The notes: a model not told the origin generated them from the sequence alone. A stretch of 64,000 nucleotides of DNA from Citrobacter koseri (GCA_900446925.1 UAVY01000001.1:248001-312000); one strand, 5' to 3'; counted from the first letter of the stretch, positions 1 to 10,521 are shown. Numbers and translations are program-made.

Positions 1-363
1 TCATGGAAATTCGCCCTCGCGCAGATGGGGATTTCCAGCGCGAACTGGATGGTGATGGGCGCCATTATCTGGCTGCTGATGGGGCAAGACGTTAATTATT
101 TCTTTGTACTTGGCGTGCTACTGGTGAGCAGTATTGCCGGAGTGATCGTGCATATCCCGGCCGGGATCGGCGTTCTGGAAGCCGTGTTTATGGCGCTGCT
201 GGCGGGTGAGCATACGTCGCAAGGCACCATTATCGCCGCCCTGCTCGCCTGGCGTGTGCTCTATTATTTTATTCCGCTATTGCTGGCGTTGATTTGCTAT
301 CTGCTGCTGGAAAGTCGGGCAAAGAAGCTGCGGGCGAAAAACGAGAAAGCCTTAGCGAAGTGA
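1..363 (+). CDS. ybhN: YbhN inner-membrane protein, C-terminal part (gene starts before the window)
   Basis: The frame is open from base 1, so this is the 3' end of a longer gene; about 120 residues are visible. It has several hydrophobic helices with the Gly-rich stretch VHIPAGIGVLEAVF, typical of the lysylphosphatidylglycerol synthase/flippase-like membrane family to which E. coli YbhN belongs, and a basic tail (ESRAKKLRAKNEK). Its exact biochemical role is not established; in E. coli it neighbours the cardiolipin synthase gene clsB. It converges on ybhL. In K-12 a ybhL paralogue, ybhM, lies between these two genes; here only about 90 bp of repeat-like DNA separates them. Confidence 0.9.
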   Translation, partial: SWKFALAQMGISSANWMVMGAIIWLLMGQDVNYFFVLGVLLVSSIAGVIVHIPAGIGVLEAVFMALLAGEHTSQGTIIAALLAWRVLYYFIPLLLALICYLLLESRAKKLRAKNEKALAK

Positions 364-394
364 CAGGTTATTTGCTGCTTATCAGGTGTATTAC

Positions 395-450
395 CGGCCT
401 AACCTGTAGGCCGGATACAGCGTTCACGCCGCCCGCTGGCGCAACGCCAA
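395..450. repeat. REP/BIME-like palindromic repeat
   Basis: Contains the enterobacterial REP signature GTAGGCCGGATA followed by GC-rich inverted sequence, in the gap between the convergent ybhN and ybhL genes. The same signature recurs at six other intergenic sites in this window. Confidence 0.6.
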
Positions 451-1157
451 TTAACGGCGATTACCGAAAATACGCAGCAGCATCAGGAACAGGTTGATGA
501 AGTCCAGATACAGCGTTAACGCGCCGAGAATCGAGTATTTCCGCAGCGTCGAGCTGTCACGAACATCAATCTGCTCGCCAATGTTTTTCAGCTTCTGCGT
601 GTCATAGGCGGTCAGACCGACAAAGACAACCACCCCGATATAGGTCACCGCCCACATCAACGCTTCGCTTTTGAGCCAGAAGTTGACCAACGATGCCAGA
701 ATAATGCCGATCAGCGCCATAAACAGCATGCTGCCCCAGCCGCTGAGATCGCGTTTCGTGGTGTAGCCATACAGGCTCATCACGCCAAACATCCCGCCGG
801 TCACGACAAACGTGCTGGCGATAGACGAATAGGTATAAACGATAAAAATGCTCGACAGCGTCAGGCCCGTCAGCGCCGAATAGAGCATAAACAGCGTGGT
901 CGCCATCCCGGCGCTAAGTTTTTGCACCCATTGCCGACAGCGCAATAACCAACGCAAGCTGGGCGATAATCAAGCCAAAGAAGGTGATTTTGCTGGAAAA
1001 GACAAACATCATCACCGCAGGCGTATTCGCCGCATACCAGGCGATAAATGCGGTCAGCAGCAGCCCAACCGTCATCCAGCCATATACCTGCGCCATATAC
1101 GTTTGCAGGGCCGGAACGGGTCTGTATGATAGAATCGGATCGTGGGAATCGGTCCAT
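451..1157 (-). CDS. ybhL: YbhL, Bax inhibitor-1 family membrane protein (two frame breaks)
   Basis: Matches E. coli YbhL, 234 aa, a seven-helix inner-membrane protein of the BI-1/YccA family with no firm function. The protein begins MDRFPRSDSI, shifts frame near 1110, continues through TYMAQVYGWMTVGLLLTAF, shifts again near 920-950 and runs intact from QKLSAG to the end LLRIFGNRR. The family-typical FVGLTAYDTQKLK motif is present near the C-terminus. The span is 707 bp against 705 expected, so two one-base insertions explain the breaks; both flanking parts are fully conserved. It follows moaE on the same strand but a terminator separates them. Confidence 0.92.
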
Positions 1158-1172
1158 GATGATCTCCTGATT

Positions 1173-1204
1173 AAAAGTGATACCCCCTGAATAAGGGGTA
1201 TCAC
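1173..1204 (-). terminator. Rho-independent terminator of the moa operon
   Basis: A perfect 10-bp stem (GTGATACCCC at 1177-1186 with GGGGTATCAC at 1195-1204) lies 6 bp after the moaE stop codon. Read on the minus strand it is followed by TTTTAAT, a short U tract. Confidence 0.75.
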
Positions 1205-1210
1205 ATTCTG

Positions 1211-1663
1211 CTACCAGCGTTTTGCCGCCTGCCGATCGCTATCGCGCGCTTCCACCCAGCGCTCGCCTTCCGGCGTCGCTTCACGCTTCCAGAACGGCGC
1301 GCGGGTTTTCAGATAATCCATAATGAATTGCCCGGCCTCGAACGCGCTGCTGCGGTGCGCGCTGGTTACGCCGACAAAGACAATCTCATCGCCCGGCCAC
1401 AGTTCACCAATGCGATGGATCACCGTCACGCGCCCCAGCGGCCAGCGCGAGCGCGCCTCGTCCACGATATCCGCCAGCGCTTTTTCCGTCATCCCCGGGT
1501 AATGTTCCAGCGTCAGCGCTTTAACGCTGTCGCCCAGATTATGATTGCGGACTTTACCGGTAAAGGTCACAACCGCGCCATCTTCATCACGCTCCGCCAG
1601 CCAGGGGTACTCCTCCCCGACGCTGAACGGCGCATGGCCAACGATCACTCGCGTTTCAGCCAT
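1211..1663 (-). CDS. moaE: Molybdopterin synthase catalytic subunit MoaE
   Basis: Intact, 150 aa, the normal family length. MoaE dimerises and binds two MoaD subunits; together they transfer two sulfurs from the MoaD thiocarboxylate to cyclic pyranopterin monophosphate (precursor Z), giving molybdopterin in the cytoplasm. The conserved core VRNHNLGDSVKALTLEHYPGM and the C-terminal catalytic region FWKREATPEGERWVEA, with its conserved lysine, are visible. The gene follows moaD after 1 bp and is the last gene of moaABCDE. Confidence 0.97.
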   Translation of the reverse strand: MAETRVIVGHAPFSVGEEYPWLAERDEDGAVVTFTGKVRNHNLGDSVKALTLEHYPGMTEKALADIVDEARSRWPLGRVTVIHRIGELWPGDEIVFVGVTSAHRSSAFEAGQFIMDYLKTRAPFWKREATPEGERWVEARDSDRQAAKRW

Positions 1664-1664
1664 C

Positions 1665-1910
1665 TCAGCCTCCTGTCACCGGTGGGAAAAAGGCCACTTC
1701 ATCACCCGCCGTCAGCGGATGTTCAAAACTGACCAGCGTCTGATTAACGGCGGCCAGCAGCTTGCCGTCTTCCAGTGCCAGCGCCCAGCGATCGCTTTGC
1801 GCCGCCAGATGCTGACGCAGCGCTTCTACGGTTGGGAAATCGGCGGCGACCTCTAACGCATCCGTTCCCACCAGTTCACGCACCTGAGCGAAAAACAGAA
1901 CCTTAATCAT
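1665..1910 (-). CDS. moaD: Molybdopterin synthase sulfur carrier subunit MoaD
   Basis: Intact, 81 aa. MoaD is a ubiquitin-fold sulfur carrier whose C-terminal Gly-Gly is adenylated by MoeB and converted to a thiocarboxylate; the visible end is FFPPVTGG. The start [15 protein letters not shown] is chosen because it gives the exact family length; the upstream open frame only reflects the overlapping moaC gene. The start overlaps the end of moaC by 8 bp, which suggests translational coupling. Confidence 0.97.
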   Translation of the reverse strand: MIKVLFFAQVRELVGTDALEVAADFPTVEALRQHLAAQSDRWALALEDGKLLAAVNQTLVSFEHPLTAGDEVAFFPPVTGG

Positions 1911-2388
1911 GCGCATCCACCTTAAAATCGCCAGACTTACCGCCGCTTTTCGCCAGCAAGCGCACCGGGCCAATCACCATATCCTTTTGCACCGCTTTGC
2001 ACATGTCGTAGATCGTCAATGCCGCCACGGAAGCGGCAGTCAGCGCTTCCATCTCCACGCCGGTTTTCCCCGTCAGGCGACACAGCGATTCAATGCGTAC
2101 CCGGTTGTGTTCGGGTTCCGCCTGCAATTGCACTTCGACCTTACTCAACAACAGCGGATGGCACAGCGGGATCAGCTCCCAGGTACGTTTAGCCGCCTGA
2201 ATACCGGCGATACGCGCGGTCGCGAAAACATCGCCCTTATGGTGGCTACCGTCGATAATCATCGCCAGCGTTTCACTGCGCATCGTCACAAACGCTTCGG
2301 CGCGCGCCTCACGTACGGTTTCCGCTTTGGCAGAGACGTCCACCATGTGCGCTTCGCCAGCGGCATTAATATGGGTCAGTTGCGACAT
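1903..2388 (-). CDS. moaC: Cyclic pyranopterin monophosphate synthase MoaC
   Basis: Intact, 161 aa. With MoaA it makes cyclic pyranopterin monophosphate from GTP: MoaC converts the 3',8-cyclo-GTP intermediate. Conserved active-site segments [16 protein letters not shown] and the following LIPLCHPL are present, as is the [19 protein letters not shown] helix. It starts 2 bp downstream of the moaB stop codon within moaABCDE. Confidence 0.97.
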   Translation of the reverse strand: MSQLTHINAAGEAHMVDVSAKAETVREARAEAFVTMRSETLAMIIDGSHHKGDVFATARIAGIQAAKRTWELIPLCHPLLLSKVEVQLQAEPEHNRVRIESLCRLTGKTGVEMEALTAASVAALTIYDMCKAVQKDMVIGPVRLLAKSGGKSGDFKVDAHD

Positions 2389-2390
2389 AC

Positions 2391-2903
2391 TTATTTCTTC
2401 AAATGTGGGTGGAAGTTACACGGGCGTGTGCGAGCATCAAGCTGCGGCGCGATGATGTTGTCCCAGGCGGTGCGGCACGCTTTTGTGGAACCGGCATCGC
2501 AAAAATCAGCGTCTTGTTGGCAACGCCGGCCACCGCGCGAGATTGCAGGGTCGATGTGCCAATCTCTTCAAACGACAACATGCGGAACACTTCGCCAAAC
2601 CCTTCGACTTCGCGATCAAAAGAGCGGCAGTAACGCTTCCGGCGCCTGATCCCCATCGGTCAGCCCGGTGCCGCCGGTGATGAGCACCACCTGAACGTCA
2701 TCGCTGGCGATCCACGCGGAAACCTGCGCGCGAATGGCGTAGCGGTTCTCTTTAACGATGGCTTTGTCCACAACCTGATGCCCTGCTTCCAGCGCGGCGT
2801 CGCGCAGAAAATGACCGGAAGTGTCGTCTTCTTCGCCGCGACGACTGGAAACCGTAAGAATAGCAATGCGGGTAGGGATAAACTCAGCGCTTACCTGACT
2901 CAT
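2391..2903 (-). CDS. moaB: MoaB, molybdopterin adenylyltransferase-like protein (two cancelling frame breaks)
   Basis: Member of the MoaB/Mog family; in E. coli its requirement for cofactor synthesis is unclear because Mog carries out the adenylylation. The N-terminal part [19 protein letters not shown] through [19 protein letters not shown] is one frame; from [11 protein letters not shown] to KTLIFAMP is another, with a break near 2620-2650. A second break near 2480 restores a frame ending CNFHPHLKK with stop at 2391-2393. The span of 513 bp equals the expected 170 codons plus stop, so one insertion and one deletion cancel. It lies between moaA and moaC. Confidence 0.93.
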
Positions 2904-2927
2904 AAAAACTCCTTGTCCGTTAAGGCG

Positions 2928-3917
2928 TTAACCGCCTATGTACGATAGATTTTGCGTAATACCGGTATTGTTCTGGTGCAGGAAGTGGGTCTGCTTTTTC
3001 TCCAGCAGCGCGGCTGAAATGCGTTCTTCCAGCGCATGTTGCTGTGCATCGTCTTCCAGCAGGTCGCGCAGGCTTACGCCGCCTTCGCCAAACAGGCAAA
3101 GATGGAGTTTACCGACCGAGGAAACGCGCAGACGGTTGCAGGTGGCGCAGAAATCTTTTTCATACGGCATGATGAGACCGATTTCACCGGCATAGTCAGG
3201 ATGACAAAAAACCTGCGCCGGGCCATCGCTGCGCTGGCGCAGTTGATGAATCCAACCGCGACGCAGCAGTTCATCACGCAGCACCTGTCCAGAAATATGG
3301 TGTTTACGAAAGAGTTCGCTCCCCTCTCCCGTCTCCATCAGTTCAATGAAGCGCAGTTGAATGGGGCGTGCCTGAATCCAGGCGAGAAAGGTGTCCAGTT
3401 GATGATGGTTCACATCGCGCATCAACACGGTGTTCACTTTGACCTTTGCGAAACCGGCGTCAAACGCGGCGTCAATGCCCGCCATCACCTGCTGGAATTT
3501 ATCCTGCCCGGTAATGGCGTGAAACTGGCGGGCGTCGAGGCTATCGACGCTGACGTTGATGCCCGTCAGACCCGCGTCGCGCCAGTTCGCCGCATCACGC
3601 GCCAGACGATACCCATTAGTGGTCACCGCAATCTGGCGAATCGCGTCGTTTTCACGCACGGCGGCAATGATGTCGGTAAAGTCGCGACGCAGCGACGGTT
3701 CACCGCCGGTAAGGCGCACTTTTTCGGTGCCCAGACTGGCAAACGCGCGCGTCACACGGCGAATTTCATCGACGGTCAGAAAGCCGTTATTGGTGACACC
3801 GCCAGGCTTGTAGCCATCCGGCAGGCAGTATGTGCAACGAAAGTTACACACATCAGTAATCGACAGACGTAAGTAATAAAACTTACGTGCGAAAGCATCG
3901 GTAAGTTGTGAGGCCAT
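2928..3917 (-). CDS. moaA: GTP 3',8-cyclase MoaA (radical SAM)
   Basis: Intact, 329 aa. First enzyme of molybdenum cofactor synthesis, converting GTP to 3',8-cyclo-GTP. The radical SAM cluster CNFRCTYC gives Cys24, Cys28 and Cys31; a second iron-sulfur site is seen near the end (FCATCNRLR ... [10 protein letters not shown]), and the protein ends in Gly-Gly as required for activity. The start MASQLTDAF is chosen over an in-frame start 11 codons upstream because it gives the family length and because the upstream stretch belongs to the riboswitch expression platform. First gene of moaABCDE. Confidence 0.97.
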   Translation of the reverse strand: MASQLTDAFARKFYYLRLSITDVCNFRCTYCLPDGYKPGGVTNNGFLTVDEIRRVTRAFASLGTEKVRLTGGEPSLRRDFTDIIAAVRENDAIRQIAVTTNGYRLARDAANWRDAGLTGINVSVDSLDARQFHAITGQDKFQQVMAGIDAAFDAGFAKVKVNTVLMRDVNHHQLDTFLAWIQARPIQLRFIELMETGEGSELFRKHHISGQVLRDELLRRGWIHQLRQRSDGPAQVFCHPDYAGEIGLIMPYEKDFCATCNRLRVSSVGKLHLCLFGEGGVSLRDLLEDDAQQHALEERISAALLEKKQTHFLHQNNTGITQNLSYIGG

Positions 3918-3924
3918 GTACACC

Positions 3925-4039
3925 TTTCCAAATACGGGAGGCGGAGTCATTTCTTCCTGCGCCCTGGTGGCAAACTCTTTCGAGGCTTGTCACGGCCAAA
4001 ACACCATATCAATTTGACACAGGCGTAGAGGCTAGAGTG
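3925..4039 (-). promoter_or_regulatory. Molybdenum cofactor (Moco) riboswitch in the moaA leader
   Basis: On the minus strand the leader begins CACTCTAGCCTCT and contains TTTGGCCGTGACAA, GCCACCAGGGCG and GGAAGAAATGACTCCGCC before running to the moaA start. These blocks and their order match the Moco RNA motif known upstream of E. coli moaA, which senses the cofactor and reduces moa expression when the cofactor is plentiful. Boundaries are approximate. Confidence 0.88.
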
Positions 4040-4041
4040 TC

Positions 4042-4062
4042 TTTTTAAGCATCGCTTAAAAA
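4042..4062. other. Perfect 9-bp inverted repeat upstream of the Moco riboswitch
   Basis: TTTTTAAGC at 4042-4050 and GCTTAAAAA at 4054-4062 flank a 3-base loop. It sits between the ModE operator and the riboswitch. It resembles a small terminator or an operator; no protein is assigned. Confidence 0.5.
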
Positions 4063-4116
4063 GGTGGTTATGCCGATACTAGCGTGTAAATAGCATTTTT
4101 TGCCATTCCCACTTTA

Positions 4117-4140
4117 CGCTATATAATCATGTATATAGCG
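4117..4140. promoter_or_regulatory. ModE operator upstream of moaA
   Basis: An almost perfect palindrome of two 9-bp arms, CGCTATATA and TATATAGCG, separated by 6 bp. This matches the known ModE binding consensus (TATATA halves flanked by CG) and its position upstream of moaA in E. coli, where molybdate-loaded ModE activates moa transcription. The other ModE site in the window precedes modA. Confidence 0.85.
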
Positions 4141-4278
4141 TCATGATCGTGCTATTTCGCTACAGAATAAGCAAAAATCACACTTTTGCATTGATATACA
4201 TCAGTTAGCCATCAGGCTAACCCTATCCGAAAGAGGTAGAGGAGATGGATTTATTTTCCATCGTTGTTCGTTGGCTAA

Positions 4279-5246
<968 letters not shown>

Positions 5247-5257
5247 GCGTTCAGATT

Positions 5258-5347
5258 TGCCCGGTGGCGCTTCGCTTACCGGGCCTACACACAACAGGCG
5301 GCACAACCGTAGGCCGGATAAGACGCTTTACGTCGCCATCCGCCATC
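5258..5347. repeat. Two REP elements (BIME) between ybhK and uvrB
   Basis: A GCCCGGTGGCGCTTCGCTTACC unit in inverted orientation to a GTAGGCCGGATAAGACGC unit, lying between convergent genes ybhK and uvrB; typical REP sequences of enterobacteria. Confidence 0.8.
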
Positions 5348-5348
5348 G

Positions 5349-7370
5349 TCAGGACGCCGCGATAAACAGCTCACGTAGCTGATGCAACTGGTCGCGGATC
5401 TCTGCGGCTTCTTCAAACTCCAGGTTTTGCGCATGCTGCATCATCTGGCCTTCCAGCTCATGAATTTTCTGCTGCAACGCTTTCGGCGTCATATCCATCT
5501 CAACCACACCCGATTTCGCCGCTGCGCGGGACTTCCCTTTGCCCTTCGCTTTGGTTTTCGCGATGTTCTGACCCAGCGCCAGAATATCGACCACTTTCTT
5601 ATTCAGCCCCTGCGGAACGATACCGTGCTCTTCGTTGTATAACTGCTGTTTCTCGCGACGACGTTCGGTTTCGCCTATCGCTTTCGCCATCGACGGGGTG
5701 ATCTTATCGCCATAGAGGATCGCCTTCCCGTTGACGTTACGCGCCGCACGGCCGATGGTCTGAATCAGCGAACGCTCCGAGCGCAGGAAGCCTTCTTTGT
5801 CTGCGTCCAGAATCGCCACCAGCGAGACCTCAGGCATGTCCAGCCCTTCTCGCAACAGGTTGATCCCCACCAGCACGTCAAACTCGCCCAGACGCAAATC
5901 ACGAATGATTTCCATACGCTCAACGGTATCGATGTCCGAGTGCAGGTAACGTACGCGCTCGCCGTGTTCTTCGAGATATTCGGTAAGATCTTCCGCCATT
6001 CGTTTGGTCAGCGTTGTCACCAGCACACGTTCGTTAATCGCCGCCCGTAGGCGGATCTCAGAGAGCAGATCATCAACCTGCGTCGCCACCGGCCGAACTT
6101 CAATGATCGGGTCCAGCAGCCCGGTGGGACGCACCACCTGATCCACCACCTCGCCGCCGGATTTCTCCAGCTCATAGTTGCCCGGCGTGGCGGAAACGTA
6201 GATGGTTTGTGGGGCCAGCGCTTCAAACTCTTCAAATTTTAGCGGACGGTTATCCAGCGCTGACGGCAGACGGAAACCGTACTCCACCAGCGTCTCTTTG
6301 CGCGCCCTGTCCCCACGAAACATCCCGCCGATTTGCGGAATAGTAACGTGAGATTCATCCACGACTAACAGGCCATCGGCTGGCAGATAATCAAACAGCG
6401 TCGGCGGCGGCTCGCCAGGCCCGCGCCCGGAAAGGTAGCGGGAGTAGTTTTCAATCCCCGAGCAATATCCCAGCTCGTTCATCATTTCCAGATCGAACTG
6501 CGTACGCTGGGTTAAGCGCTGTTCTTCCAGCAGCTTATTGTTTTCCAGCATGATCCTGCGTCTGTCCACCAGTTCGTCTTTGATCTCCTCCATCGCCTGT
6601 ACGATGCGCTCGCGCGGCGTAACGTAGTGCGTTTTCGGGTAGATGGTGTAGCGCTGGATAGTCGATTCAACCTGCCCGGTCAGCGGGTCAAACAACGACA
6701 GACGTTCAACCTCTTCGTCAAACAGCTCAACCCGCAGCGCAATATCGTCAGACTCCGCCGGGAAGATGTCGATGACCTCGCCGCGTACGCGGAAAGTGCC
6801 GCGCTGGAAGGCCTGATCGTTGCGGGTATATTGCAACTCCGCCAGACGGCGCAGGATAGCGCGCTGATCGATGATCATCCCCACCGTCAGGTGCAGCATC
6901 ATCTTCAGGTATAAATCGGGATCGCCCAGACCGTAGATAGCGGAAACCGAAGCCACGACTACAACGTCCCGCCGCTCAAGCAGTGCCTTGGTCGCCGACA
7001 GTCGCATCTGTTCTATGTGTTCGTTCACCGACGCATCTTTTTCGATAAAGGTGTCGGAGCTGGGCACATACGCCTCTGGCTGATAGTAGTCATAGTAAGA
7101 GACGAAATATTCCACCGCGTTGTCAGGGAAGAACTCTTTCATTTCGCCGTATAACTGGGCCGCCAGCGTTTTATTGGGCGCAAGCACCATCGTCGGGCGC
7201 TGTAAATCGGCAATCACATTGGCGATGGTGAACGTTTTCCCTGATCCCGTTACGCCCAACAGCGTCTGGTGCGCCAGACCATCTTCAAGACCTTCCTCCA
7301 GACGACGTATCGCCTCCGGCTGATCGCCTGAGGGTTTAAAAGCGGAATTCAGTTTGAACGGTTTACTCAT
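5349..7370 (-). CDS. uvrB: UvrABC excision nuclease subunit B
   Basis: Intact, 673 aa, same as E. coli. UvrB is the damage-verifying helicase-like subunit of nucleotide excision repair: loaded by UvrA, it clamps one strand and recruits UvrC for the cuts. Visible are the Walker A motif GVTGSGKT (about residues 38-45), the beta-hairpin region [12 protein letters not shown], helicase motif II VVDESHV (about 336-342), motif [11 protein letters not shown], and the C-terminal UVR domain ([17 protein letters not shown]) that contacts UvrC. A LexA box about 75 bp upstream shows SOS control. Confidence 0.98.
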   Translation of the reverse strand: MSKPFKLNSAFKPSGDQPEAIRRLEEGLEDGLAHQTLLGVTGSGKTFTIANVIADLQRPTMVLAPNKTLAAQLYGEMKEFFPDNAVEYFVSYYDYYQPEAYVPSSDTFIEKDASVNEHIEQMRLSATKALLERRDVVVVASVSAIYGLGDPDLYLKMMLHLTVGMIIDQRAILRRLAELQYTRNDQAFQRGTFRVRGEVIDIFPAESDDIALRVELFDEEVERLSLFDPLTGQVESTIQRYTIYPKTHYVTPRERIVQAMEEIKDELVDRRRIMLENNKLLEEQRLTQRTQFDLEMMNELGYCSGIENYSRYLSGRGPGEPPPTLFDYLPADGLLVVDESHVTIPQIGGMFRGDRARKETLVEYGFRLPSALDNRPLKFEEFEALAPQTIYVSATPGNYELEKSGGEVVDQVVRPTGLLDPIIEVRPVATQVDDLLSEIRLRAAINERVLVTTLTKRMAEDLTEYLEEHGERVRYLHSDIDTVERMEIIRDLRLGEFDVLVGINLLREGLDMPEVSLVAILDADKEGFLRSERSLIQTIGRAARNVNGKAILYGDKITPSMAKAIGETERRREKQQLYNEEHGIVPQGLNKKVVDILALGQNIAKTKAKGKGKSRAAAKSGVVEMDMTPKALQQKIHELEGQMMQHAQNLEFEEAAEIRDQLHQLRELFIAAS

Positions 7371-7443
7371 GGGCAGCTACCTGAAGGAATGGGCGGGCAG
7401 GACACTAATTTTACCCGGAGCCGCTAATATTGCCAGCAAAATA

Positions 7444-7463
7444 TACTGGATGAAAAAACAGTG
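7444..7463. promoter_or_regulatory. LexA (SOS) box upstream of uvrB
   Basis: The 20-mer TACTGGATGAAAAAACAGTG fits the CTG-N10-CAG LexA consensus and sits where the E. coli uvrB SOS box is found. On the minus strand it reads CACTGTTTTTTCATCCAGTA. Confidence 0.9.
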
Positions 7464-7937
7464 GCACCTTAAGGTATTACTCAAATAAGGGATAACACCC
7501 GGCATTGCGACGTAAAATGTAGACCCTGACGAGATAAAAAACCAGTGAGATGCGGTTATCCCCAAACCAAAGACTTTTTTAACACTTGTCAAGATGTGTG
7601 ATGAAAGATTTGTGGCAACCCGTGACACTTTCCTTACAGCCATTGCTTTTATCTAACAAGTTGTTTCATAACCACTATTTACTTAAGACGCCTTTCGCAT
7701 CAATTTAGTCGCAGGCCGCGTCTTCTCTCGCTTACGTTGTGTTTTCTAACTCTAATACACAAGGTTATCCACAGGAATGGTGGATAACTGCGTCCAGCCC
7801 GTATGGACTGCCGCCTGGCAAAATCGCGCAGACGCCCCTTGATGAGGGGCTAAAAAAAAATTATCGCTTTTTTTTGATTTTTATCAGCTAACGAAACGCG
7901 GGCGGCAGGCGAGATCCTGCTCGCATTTTCACCCGTT
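7464..7937. other. uvrB-bioD intergenic region, no gene seen
   Basis: About 470 bp without a convincing coding region. It holds upstream uvrB promoter sequence, a DnaA box (7765-7773) and a small hairpin (GCCCC at 7834-7838 with GGGGC at 7846-7850) followed on the plus strand by a run of nine A. A weak open frame on the minus strand (7377-7643) crosses the LexA box and is not believed. Confidence 0.6.
7765..7773. promoter_or_regulatory. DnaA box
   Basis: A perfect TTATCCACA; a one-mismatch copy in inverted orientation (GGTGGATAA) follows at 7779-7787. DnaA involvement upstream of uvrB has been described for E. coli, so this pair is likely part of the distal uvrB control region. Confidence 0.6.
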
Positions 7938-8624
7938 TTACACCGCCTTCAGGCGCGTCAGGTCGAGATATTGTCCTGTCGATGCACTTTCCGCCTTCCC
8001 GGAAAGCCAGGGGATTTCGCCCAGCAGAGGAGCCGTAATCACCCGCGTTAGCGTCGCCATGTATTCCGCATGGCGCTTTCCGGGCGGCGTCACGTCATTG
8101 GCTACCCACCCGGCAAGCGTCAGCCCGGCTTGCTGCACGACCTGCGCCGTCAGCATGGCATGATTGATACACCCCAGCTTCACGCCCACCACCAGAATCA
8201 CCGGCAGGTGCTCCGCCGCAACCCAGTCGGCAAACGTCAGCGTTTCGCCAAGCGGAGTAAACCAGCCGCCCGCCCCTTCCACTAACACCCAGTCGGCCTG
8301 CCGTTCCAGCGTGCGTAAACCGGCGGACATCACCGAGGCCTGAACGGGTCTCCCCTCCTCTGCGCTCACAATGTGCGGCGAGGTCGGTTCCGCAAAGGTG
8401 TAGGGATTGATCGCTTCATAGGCCAGCGTCAGCGTGCTGTTGCGCTGTAGCGCCAGGGCATCGCTATTGCGCAGCCCCTGCGCCGTCATCTCGCTGCCCG
8501 ACGCCACGGGCTTGTAGCCCGCCGTCCGAAAGCCGCTCTGCGCGGCAGCCTGTAACAGGGCGCAACTGGCGACCGTTTTTCCAACTTCAGTGTCCGTCCC
8601 GGTGACAAAATACCGTTTAATCAC
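7938..8624 (-). CDS. bioD: Dethiobiotin synthetase BioD
   Basis: Intact, 228 aa. ATP-dependent carboxylation of 7,8-diaminopelargonate to dethiobiotin, next-to-last step of biotin synthesis. The P-loop GTDTEVGKT is near the N-terminus, followed by GYKPVASGSE, VEGAGGWFTPL and GVKLGCINHAMLT, all typical. I choose the GTG at 8624 (M-I-K-R-Y-F-V-T-G) rather than a TTG two codons upstream, because it matches the E. coli start. The start overlaps the end of bioC by 8 bp. Last gene of bioBFCD. Confidence 0.95.
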   Translation of the reverse strand: MIKRYFVTGTDTEVGKTVASCALLQAAAQSGFRTAGYKPVASGSEMTAQGLRNSDALALQRNSTLTLAYEAINPYTFAEPTSPHIVSAEEGRPVQASVMSAGLRTLERQADWVLVEGAGGWFTPLGETLTFADWVAAEHLPVILVVGVKLGCINHAMLTAQVVQQAGLTLAGWVANDVTPPGKRHAEYMATLTRVITAPLLGEIPWLSGKAESASTGQYLDLTRLKAV

Positions 8625-9375
8625 GTTCAATGACTCCCAAAAAAAGCTGATACGTCAGCGGATATTTCCCCCTGCTGCCTGCGGCCAGGCCAACTGCAAC
8701 TGTCGCAACTGCGAACGCGTTAACACGCGCGGTTCACGCCCCTCGTGCAGATGCGTCGCCCCAATGCCTTTAAGCGAACGCATCGCGCTGAGCGCATCAT
8801 CAAACCACAGGGTGATCGCCTGGATCTGCTGACGGACGCGCCAGCCGCGCATTGCATTGCCGATCGTCTCCGGCGACAAAAAGTGGTTTGGCATGCCCCC
8901 CGGTTATCTACCGCCTGCCAGGCCTGACGCAGTTCCGGCAGCGATCCGTGCGCCAGCGAGGTAAACGCCACCACGCCGCCAGGACGCACCACGCGATACA
9001 GTTCGCTTAGCGCGCCGCGCAAGTCGCCGCACCATTGCACCGCCAGGTTGCTCCATGCCAAATCAAACCGCGCCGCCGCCAGCGGGATGGCTTCGATATC
9101 CGCCGTAAGGTAATGGTGAGCAGCCTGCTGACGACGCGCCTCATCCAGCATTTGCGCCGAAAGATCGAGCGCCGTGACTCGCATCCCTGCTCTCGCCAGA
9201 AGCGACTCATCCGCCCAGGCCCACAACCGGCGTCCAGAACGTGCGCACATTCGCGCCCTGCCAGCAGCGCCAACAGCGCGTCCGCACTCTGGCGTTGCAG
9301 TTCAGCGTGCTGTTCATAATGCGACGCGGCGCGCCCAAACGCGGCTGCAATCGCCTGCTTATCAACCTGCGCCAT
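8617..9375 (-). CDS. bioC: Malonyl-ACP O-methyltransferase BioC (three frame breaks)
   Basis: Matches E. coli BioC, 251 aa, the SAM-dependent enzyme that methylates the free carboxyl of malonyl-ACP to start pimelate synthesis. The N-terminus [17 protein letters not shown] and SAM-binding motif [13 protein letters not shown] are in one frame; [14 protein letters not shown] through [10 protein letters not shown] in a second (break near 9220); [19 protein letters not shown] in a third (break near 8890). The C-terminus [16 protein letters not shown], ending at 8617, needs a further break near 8680. Start at 9375 overlaps the end of bioF. Confidence 0.9.
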
Positions 9376-10521
9376 CCAGCACCTCCAGTAAGCGATCAAT
9401 ATCCTGCGTTTCGTGCGCCTGAGTGAGCGTCAGGCGCAATCGGGCAGTACCGGCCGGAACGGTAGGCGGTCGGATCGCGCTCACCCAGCATCCCTGCTCC
9501 CGCAGAGTATCCGCCAGCCGTAACGCGCGCGCATTGTCTCCGACAATCAGCGGCTGAATCGCACTGTGCGAATTTGCCAGCGTAAAATCGCTGGCCTTAA
9601 CGCCCGAACGGAAGCGCTGAATTAACGCAGCCAGTTTTTCCCGGCGATCTGCGCCTTCCGGGCTTCGGATCACCGCCAGCGCCGCGCTCAGCGCCTGCGC
9701 CTGGGCCGGCGGCATACTGGTGCTGTAGATCAGATGACGGGCAAACTGCAACAGATAATCCGCAACGCTTTCAGAGCAGAGAATCGCCGCCCCGCTGACG
9801 CCAAAGCCTTTGCCAAACGTCACAATCAGCAGCTCAGGTTTGACCTGCTGTCGCCAGCAGCTTCCGCGCCCCTCATCGCCCGTAACGCCAATACCGTGCG
9901 CATCATCCACCAGCCAGCCAGGCGTTACGCTGCCGTGCGACACGGTGGATCTCCGCCAGCGGCGCGCCGTCGCCGTCCATACTGAATATGCCCTCTGTCA
10001 CCACCAGTTGCTGCCCGCCGCACGGGGCGTCCAGCAGGCGCGCCAGGTGTTGAGGATCGTTGTGGGTAAAGCGGCGAAGCGTCGCCGGGCTGAGGTTTGC
10101 CGCTTCCAGCAATGAGGGCGTGGCTGAGACGGTCCGCGACAATCCGATCGTCTTTCGCCATCAGCGCGGCGATAACCGCCTGATTCGCCGCAAAGCCAGA
10201 GATAAACAGCAGCGCCCGCGAATAGCCAAGCCAGCCTGCCAGCGCCTCCTCAAGCGCCTGATGCGCCACGGGAGTAGCCGCTGACGTGGCCGGAGCCGCC
10301 GCTGCCGACGCCAAAAGCGCTCCGCACCCTGTTGCCAGGCGCGAATAATCTGCGGATGGTGACTTAAACCGAGGTAGTCATTGCTGGAGAAATTCAGATA
10401 CTGGCGTTCGTTAGCCACCAGCCAACGCCCTGGCCCCCTGCGCCACCGCATAGCGGCGACGCAACGCATCGGCAGAACGACGCGCCGTAAGCGCATCGTC
10501 GATTTTTTGCTGCCAGGTCAT
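9362..10521 (-). CDS. bioF: 8-amino-7-oxononanoate synthase BioF (several frame breaks)
   Basis: Matches E. coli BioF, 384 aa, a PLP enzyme joining pimeloyl-ACP and L-alanine to give KAPA. The start [15 protein letters not shown] is at 10521, overlapping the bioB stop as ATGA. Recognisable pieces lie in alternating frames: [59 protein letters not shown], then one frame from VDDAHGIGV through [13 protein letters not shown] (containing the PLP-binding lysine) to LLEVLDGAG. At least four indels are needed; the 1160 bp span compares with 1155 expected. Confidence 0.9.

Noticed and set aside
2391..2903. Programmed frameshifting in moaB, modF, gpmA or tolB
   Set aside because: No slippery heptamer with a downstream structure was evident, and the same break type occurs in dozens of unrelated genes.
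7377..7643. An 88-codon minus-strand open frame upstream of uvrB
   Set aside because: It covers the LexA box and uvrB promoter, and its sequence resembles no family known to me.
8624..8630. TTG at 8630 as the bioD start
   Set aside because: The GTG at 8624 matches the position and sequence of the E. coli BioD start and needs no rare TTG.
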